From assembly GCA_035294225.1 (NCBI GenBank), contig DATGLH010000031.1, positions 1 through 51,904 of the forward strand: DNA of 51,904 nucleotides, read 5' to 3'. The stretch is from Trebonia sp035294225 (lineage in GTDB: Bacteria; Actinomycetota; Actinomycetes; Streptosporangiales; Streptosporangiaceae). The position numbers and the translations under genes are program-made. Positions 48,137 through 51,904 of the stretch are shown here, in pieces (position 1 is the stretch's first letter; every line of letters begins with the position of its first letter). Under the pieces are notes generated by a model. That model saw only the letters and a program-made list of their open reading frames with translations. It did not search any database and was not told the origin of the DNA.

Positions 48137-49270
48137 GTGCGTGACATCCTGAACACGATCACCAAGTGGTGGGAGGAAGGCGAGACGTTCGGCCTGGCCA
48201 CCGTGGTCCGCACGTTCCGCAGCGCCCCGCGCGACCCGGGTGCGGCGCTGGCGGTGGCGCCCGGCGGCGAGGTGACCGGCAGCGTGTCCGGCGGCTGCGT
48301 GGAGGGCGCCGTCTACGAGCTTGCCGCCGAGGTGACCGCTACCGGGGAACCGGTGCTGCAGACCTACGGCGTCAGCGACGACGACGCGTTCGCCGTCGGC
48401 CTGACCTGCGGCGGCATCCTGGACATCTTCGTCGAGCCGGTGAGCAGGCACACCTTCCCCGAGCTGGGGGAGATCGCCGCGGCGGTGGACCGGGGTGAGC
48501 CGGTGGCGGTGGCCACGGTGATCTCCGGCCCCGGCAAGATCGGCGCGCGGCGGGTGATCTGGGGCGATCCCGCGCGTCCGAGCACCGGCAGCCTGGGGTC
48601 CGGTGACCGGCTGGACTCCGCGGCCGACGATGACGTGCGCGGCATGCTCGCCCAGGGCCTGACCGGCATCCGCCGCTACGGCGAGCACGGCGAACGGCGC
48701 GGCGACGAGCTGGGCGTGTTCGTGAACTCGTTCGCGCCGCCGCCGCGGATGCTGGTGTTCGGGGCGATCGACTTCGCGGCCGCCGTCGCGCGGATCGGCA
48801 AGTTCCTCGGCTACCACGTGACGGTGTGCGATGCCCGCCCGGTCTTCGCCACCCGGTCCCGGTTCCCGGACGCGGACCAGGTGGTGGTCGACTGGCCGCA
48901 CCGGTTCCTGGCCGGGGTCGAGGTAGACGCGCGGACGGTGATCTGCGTGCTTACCCACGACCCCAAGTTCGACGTGCCGGTCCTGGAGGTGGCGCTGCGC
49001 ACCCCGGCCGGGTACATCGGCGCGATGGGCTCCCGGCGCACGCACGAGGACCGGCTGGAACGGCTGCGCGCGGTCGGCGTGACCGAGGCCGAGCTCTCCC
49101 GGCTCCGCTCGCCGATCGGCCTCGACCTCGGTGCCCGCACCCCTGAGGAGACCGCGGTCTCCATCGCGGCCGAGCTCATCCAGCTCCGCTGGGGCGGCAC
49201 CGGCCGCGCCCTCACCGACACCGGGGGCCGCATCCACCACGAGATCCACCACGAAACGGCGCCCGCGTAA
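48137..49270 (+). CDS. XdhC/CoxI-family protein
   Basis: A 377-residue member of the XdhC/CoxI family, which helps insert sulfurated molybdenum cofactor into xanthine dehydrogenase-type enzymes. The N-terminal domain has GLATVVRTFRSAPRDPGAALAVAPGGEVTGSVSGGCVEGAVYE and the Cys-containing GLTCGGILDIFVEP. The C-terminal Rossmann domain has MLVFGAIDFAAAVARIGKFLGYHVTVCDAR and GYIGAMGSRRTHEDRLERL. GTG 48137 follows CGAGGTGGGG. A MobA-like nucleotidyltransferase 0.8 kb downstream fits the same pathway. No dehydrogenase subunits lie in the window. Confidence 0.92.
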   Translation: MRDILNTITKWWEEGETFGLATVVRTFRSAPRDPGAALAVAPGGEVTGSVSGGCVEGAVYELAAEVTATGEPVLQTYGVSDDDAFAVGLTCGGILDIFVEPVSRHTFPELGEIAAAVDRGEPVAVATVISGPGKIGARRVIWGDPARPSTGSLGSGDRLDSAADDDVRGMLAQGLTGIRRYGEHGERRGDELGVFVNSFAPPPRMLVFGAIDFAAAVARIGKFLGYHVTVCDARPVFATRSRFPDADQVVVDWPHRFLAGVEVDARTVICVLTHDPKFDVPVLEVALRTPAGYIGAMGSRRTHEDRLERLRAVGVTEAELSRLRSPIGLDLGARTPEETAVSIAAELIQLRWGGTGRALTDTGGRIHHEIHHETAPA

Positions 49271-49297
49271 CGCCACTCGCAGCGCCGCCGCCCCCGG

Positions 49298-49440
49298 CGC
49301 GGAGTGCCGCCGCCCCTGGACGCGGGGTGCCGTGGCCCCTGGACGCGGGGTGCCGTGGGCTCCGGCGCAAGGCGGCGCGGGCCCCGGCGCAAGGCGGCGC
49401 GGGCTCCGGCGCAAGGCGGCGCGGGCCCCGGCGCGGGGTC
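49298..49440. repeat. 22/23-bp GC-rich minisatellite
   Basis: Two units of CGCGGAGTGCCGCCGCCCCT-type sequence (23 bp, 49298 and 49321) pass into three to four 22-bp units starting GGGCTCCGGCGCAAGGCGGC (49357, 49379, 49401, 49423). Units alternate between GGGCTC and GGGCCC. The surrounding 49271-49700 holds no recognised gene. Confidence 0.88.
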
Positions 49441-49701
49441 AGGCATCTCCGGCCAGCTTGCTCCGGGCACGGTCCTTCTCTGGAGTCACGCAAGCCCCTT
49501 ATGCCCCTGCCGTACCCATCCCGTGGCCGGCGACGGGCCCTGCGAACCGAAAAATCCTTCATGAGGAAGAAAAAAACCGGAATAGGTGCAAAAGTCTTAC
49601 AGGATCATGAACCGCAGCGGTAGGTCTGTTACTGGCGGGGTCAGCGTGCTCTGAGAGCCGCTCCGCGCCGTCCCCGGGCCGGCCGCTAGTCCCTCCGGCC
49701 G

Positions 49702-50056
49702 CTAGTCCCTCCGGCCGGTGAGGGCGAGGCGCGCGCCGATGCCGATCATGACCAGGCCGCCGGTGCCGCCCAGAGGTTCCAGAGGAACACCAGGTACGGC
49801 CCCGGCCAGCCTGAGCACCGTGAATCCTGAGCACCGTGAATACCGCGACAGGCCGCTCCACCGGCGGCCCGATACCGAACGCCACCGCCACCACCTGCGC
49901 GAACGCGCCGGCCGCATTGCCCGTCACGGTGGCCACCCCGGCAGCGCGGCCGAGCGCGACCGCGCGGCTGACGGTGAACAGCACGCTTGGCCCGGGAACA
50001 ACGATGAGCACGGACGTCGTGATCGTGAACGCGAGCAGATGCGTGGCGGGCAGCAC
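49702..50056 (-). pseudogene. LysE-family translocator, degraded
   Basis: From GTG 50056 the frame reads LPATHLLAFTITTSVLIVVPGPSVLFTVSRAVALGRAAGVATVTGNAAGAFAQVVAVAFGIG, the N-terminal two helices of a LysE/RhtB amino-acid exporter. It then shifts frame at a 16-bp tandem duplication (49810-49841). YLVFL survives in another frame, about 110 residues of the middle are missing, and the end LGGTGGLVMIGIGARLALTGRRD matches the normal C-terminus. The stop region is also duplicated as a 16-bp tandem repeat. The gene therefore has at least two lesions and cannot make the transporter. Confidence 0.88.
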
Positions 50057-50105
50057 TCGCTGAGCGCAACCCGCCGGCACGGCCGGGCTCGCGTACCGTA
50101 GGGGC

Positions 50106-50717
50106 GTGGAGTCGGTGGAGTCATCTGTTGCGGGGATCCTGCTGGCAGCGGGGGAGGGCTCCCGCCTCGGCCAGGCTAAGGCGCTCGTGAAACTGGGCGG
50201 GCAGACGCTCGCCGAGCGCGGCGTCACGCTGCTGCGCGCGGGCGGCGCCGACCCGGTGCTGGTGGTGACGGGAGCCGCGCCGGTCACGATCCCCGGGGCG
50301 CGCGTCGTGCACAACCCGCGCTGGCGATCGGGCATGGGATCCTCGCTGGCGGCCGGCCTCCGCGCGTCCTCGGCGGCCGGCGCCGAGGCGGCGGTCATCG
50401 CGCTGGCGGACCAGCCGCTCGTCGGGGCCGAGGCAGTGCGCAGGCTCATCGCCGCCTACCGGGATGGCGCGAGCGTCGCGGTCGCCGCATATGACGGGAA
50501 GCCGCGCAACCCCGTGCTCATCGCCCGCCGGCACTGGGCCGCCGTGACGGGGCTCGCCGCCGGGGACACCGGCGCGCGCCCGTTCCTGCGGGCCCATCCC
50601 GAGCTCGTCACGCTCGTCGAGTGCGGGGACACGGGAAGCCCCGACGACGTGGACACGCTGGAAGACCTGGCCCGGGTCCGGGCGGTCACCGCCCTTCGTC
50701 CGGAACGAAGCTCCTGA
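50106..50717 (+). CDS. MobA-like nucleotidyltransferase (molybdenum cofactor type)
   Basis: A 203-residue NTP transferase. AGILLAAGEGSRLGQAKALVKLGGQTLAERG is the LxAGxGxRxGxxK nucleotide-binding motif; HNPRWRSGMGSSLAAGL and IALADQPLVGAEAVRRLI are typical of MocA-type CTP:molybdopterin cytidylyltransferases. Its nearness to an XdhC gene supports a role in cofactor maturation for xanthine dehydrogenase-like enzymes. GTG 50106 lies 6 nt after TACCGT, suggesting a leaderless start. The 3' end overlaps the convergent epimerase by 32 bp. Confidence 0.88.
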   Translation: MESVESSVAGILLAAGEGSRLGQAKALVKLGGQTLAERGVTLLRAGGADPVLVVTGAAPVTIPGARVVHNPRWRSGMGSSLAAGLRASSAAGAEAAVIALADQPLVGAEAVRRLIAAYRDGASVAVAAYDGKPRNPVLIARRHWAAVTGLAAGDTGARPFLRAHPELVTLVECGDTGSPDDVDTLEDLARVRAVTALRPERSS

Positions 50718-51618
50718 CTCCCCACTGGCAGCCAGCGCTCTCCCCCGGCCGCAGCACGAGCAGGTCCTCGCCGCTCACGAACGCGTTCGGCGGGCACGTC
50801 ATCGGCTCGACGGCCAGCGCCGTACGGCGGAGTGCCGGCTCAAGCGGGTCGCCGGTGAAGACCTGTAGCCAGCGGTAGCCCGCGTCCGCCCAGAGTGCGG
50901 TGCCGGCGCCGCCCGCCGACAAGCGGACCCAGGCCAGGCCGTCCGGCTCGCGGCGCAGGCCGGTGAACGCGTGGTCGAGCCGGGTCCCGCCGAGCCTGCG
51001 GGCGGCGCGGAAGTCGAACTCGGTCCCGGTTACGTCCTGCGGCGCGCCGGACGGGATGCCGCGCTCGTCCACGGGCAGCCAGCGGTCAGCGGGCAGCGTC
51101 AGCTCGCAGTCGTCCACTGCCGGCGCCGCCACGGTGAGATACGGGTGCTGGCCCGTGCCCCAGGGGGCCGGACGGCTGCCCTCGTTGACGGCGCGGACGG
51201 TGACGTGCAGCCCCGATTCGGCGTCCAGCCGGTAGGTCACGTCAACCTGCACGGCGAAGGGGTACCCCTGCTGTCCGTGGGGGAGGCTGCGCAGCGTCAC
51301 CTCGCTACGGCCGTGCGTTATGCGGGTCCACGGCATCCAGCGGGTCAGGCCGTGGATCGCGTTGCCGCGGTCGGGCTCGGAGAGCGCGAGGTGGTATTCG
51401 GCGCCGTCGAAAAGGTAGCGGCCCCCGTCGACCCGGTTCGGCCACGGGGCCAGCAGCTGCCCGGCGCCGTGCGGCGGGAGCTGATCGGCGTCGTAGCCGG
51501 TGACCAGCGGCACTGCACCGCGGGTCAGTTCCCGCAGGCCCGCGCCTAGCTCGGTCACGATGGCGCGGTAGTCCCCGGCCTCGATCTCGTACTGGGTACC
51601 CGTGATCGGGATCGTCAT
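50686..51618 (-). CDS. aldose 1-epimerase family protein
   Basis: A 310-residue galactose-mutarotase-like protein. It opens with ITGTQYEIEAGDYRAIVTELGAGLRELTRGAVPLVTGY, and has the substrate-binding LAPWPNRVDGGRY, the catalytic-His region IHGLTRWMPW, and PWGTGQHPYLTV with the second His. The C-terminal Glu is in ALAVEPMTCPPNAF. ATG 51618 is the standard start. It overlaps the end of the convergent nucleotidyltransferase. The sugar is unknown. Confidence 0.93.
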   Translation of the reverse strand: MTIPITGTQYEIEAGDYRAIVTELGAGLRELTRGAVPLVTGYDADQLPPHGAGQLLAPWPNRVDGGRYLFDGAEYHLALSEPDRGNAIHGLTRWMPWTRITHGRSEVTLRSLPHGQQGYPFAVQVDVTYRLDAESGLHVTVRAVNEGSRPAPWGTGQHPYLTVAAPAVDDCELTLPADRWLPVDERGIPSGAPQDVTGTEFDFRAARRLGGTRLDHAFTGLRREPDGLAWVRLSAGGAGTALWADAGYRWLQVFTGDPLEPALRRTALAVEPMTCPPNAFVSGEDLLVLRPGESAGCQWGVRSFVPDEGR

Positions 51619-51623
51619 GCGGT

Positions 51624-51904
51624 TCAGGATACGGACAGCGCCTGTGCGGCGCGGCAGCCGGCCACGATCCCCCAGGCCAGGTCGGCGGTGCCCGCCGCGG
51701 CGGCCGGCCTGGCGGTGAGCAGCCGGCGCGCGGCGGGTTCTACCGGGTCTTCCCCGGCCACGCCGTGCAGCACCGCGGCGACCTCAGCCGCCGCCTGGCC
51801 GCGGGCGGCGCAGTGCAGCAGCGAGGCGGCCAGCGGCGTCGTCCGTTCGGACGCGTATCCGGTGACCGCGGCGCTCAGCCAGTCGGCCAGCCACACGGCC
51901 CGGA
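51624..51904 (-). CDS. DUF2877-like protein (partial, C-terminal part)
   Basis: The frame is open to the right edge, so only the last 93 residues are seen. TTPLAASLLHCAARGQAAAEVAAVLHGVAG... AARRLLT... GTADLAWGIVAGCRAAQAL resembles the C-terminus of DUF2877 proteins, often found near purine or ureide degradation genes. The assignment is tentative. It ends 6 bp before the epimerase start, same strand. Confidence 0.55.
   Translation of the reverse strand, partial: RAVWLADWLSAAVTGYASERTTPLAASLLHCAARGQAAAEVAAVLHGVAGEDPVEPAARRLLTARPAAAAGTADLAWGIVAGCRAAQALSVS

Noticed and set aside
49298..49440. CRISPR array
   Set aside because: Units are contiguous 22/23-bp tandem repeats without spacers.

Overview
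The window is chromosomal DNA from a very GC-rich, probably sporulating actinobacterium. The evidence is BldD with its cyclic-di-GMP motif, the actinobacterial integration host factor mIHF, a DUF397 protein, a PASTA kinase next to an Rv2175c-type gene, and a helicase-dead PriA. The gene order bldD-pyrR-pyrB-pyrC-carA-carB-pyrD-pyrF-mihF-gmk-rpoZ-coaBC-metK-priA is the usual core order of Streptomyces-like and Streptosporangium-like genomes. The PyrD/PyrK pair and several accessory genes suggest a lineage other than Streptomyces itself. No tRNA, rRNA, CRISPR array, IS element or prophage is visible.

Layout. 1-5000 is accessory: a TetR gene cut by the window edge and divergent from a methyltransferase, a 37-residue zinc-ribbon protein, an amino-acid permease divergent from an Lrp regulator, and an MFS exporter. 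Between lrp and the MFS gene lies a decayed 130-bp copy of the interior of carA. 5000-16100 holds thiI, an aromatic-pathway gene (aroF, DAHP synthase) behind a Phe/Trp leader-peptide attenuator, a PknL-like kinase, a ferredoxin reductase, a SRPBCC/ArsR pair, an Rv2175c homologue, metF, a GNAT gene, a HEPN-domain gene downstream of a LexA-type box, and bldD. 16400-26900 is a complete de novo UMP operon (pyrR B C, carA B, pyrK D F) with a PyrR-type RNA hairpin over the first ribosome binding site. 27700-37700 carries mihF, gmk, rpoZ, coaBC, metK, a DUF397 gene, priA, def, fmt and rsmB. 37700-44000 is mixed: an aldo/keto reductase, a DUF2786 protein, rpe, a membrane-anchored ECF sigma factor with a BACON-like outer domain, a HAD hydrolase and a lipoprotein. 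44180-48060 is an FMN-riboswitch riboflavin operon (ribE, ribBA, ribH, no ribD) followed by hisG. The right end has an XdhC protein, a lysE pseudogene, a MobA-like nucleotidyltransferase, an aldose 1-epimerase and a partial DUF2877 protein.

Three themes recur. First, many genes appear leaderless: a TANNNT-like -10 box lies 6-8 nt before the start codon. Second, gene ends and protein loops carry short tandem duplications and palindromes with six G:C pairs. One such block sits in frame inside carA, and others lie at the metF, ribBA and thiI/aroF ends. Third, the regulatory DNA is unusually readable: TetR, LexA, BldD, CRP, PyrR, FMN and attenuator signals can all be recognised. The least ordinary observations are the dispersed carA fragment (antisense to carA if lrp is read through), the LexA-box/HEPN pair, and the aroF attenuator with its leaderless leader peptide.
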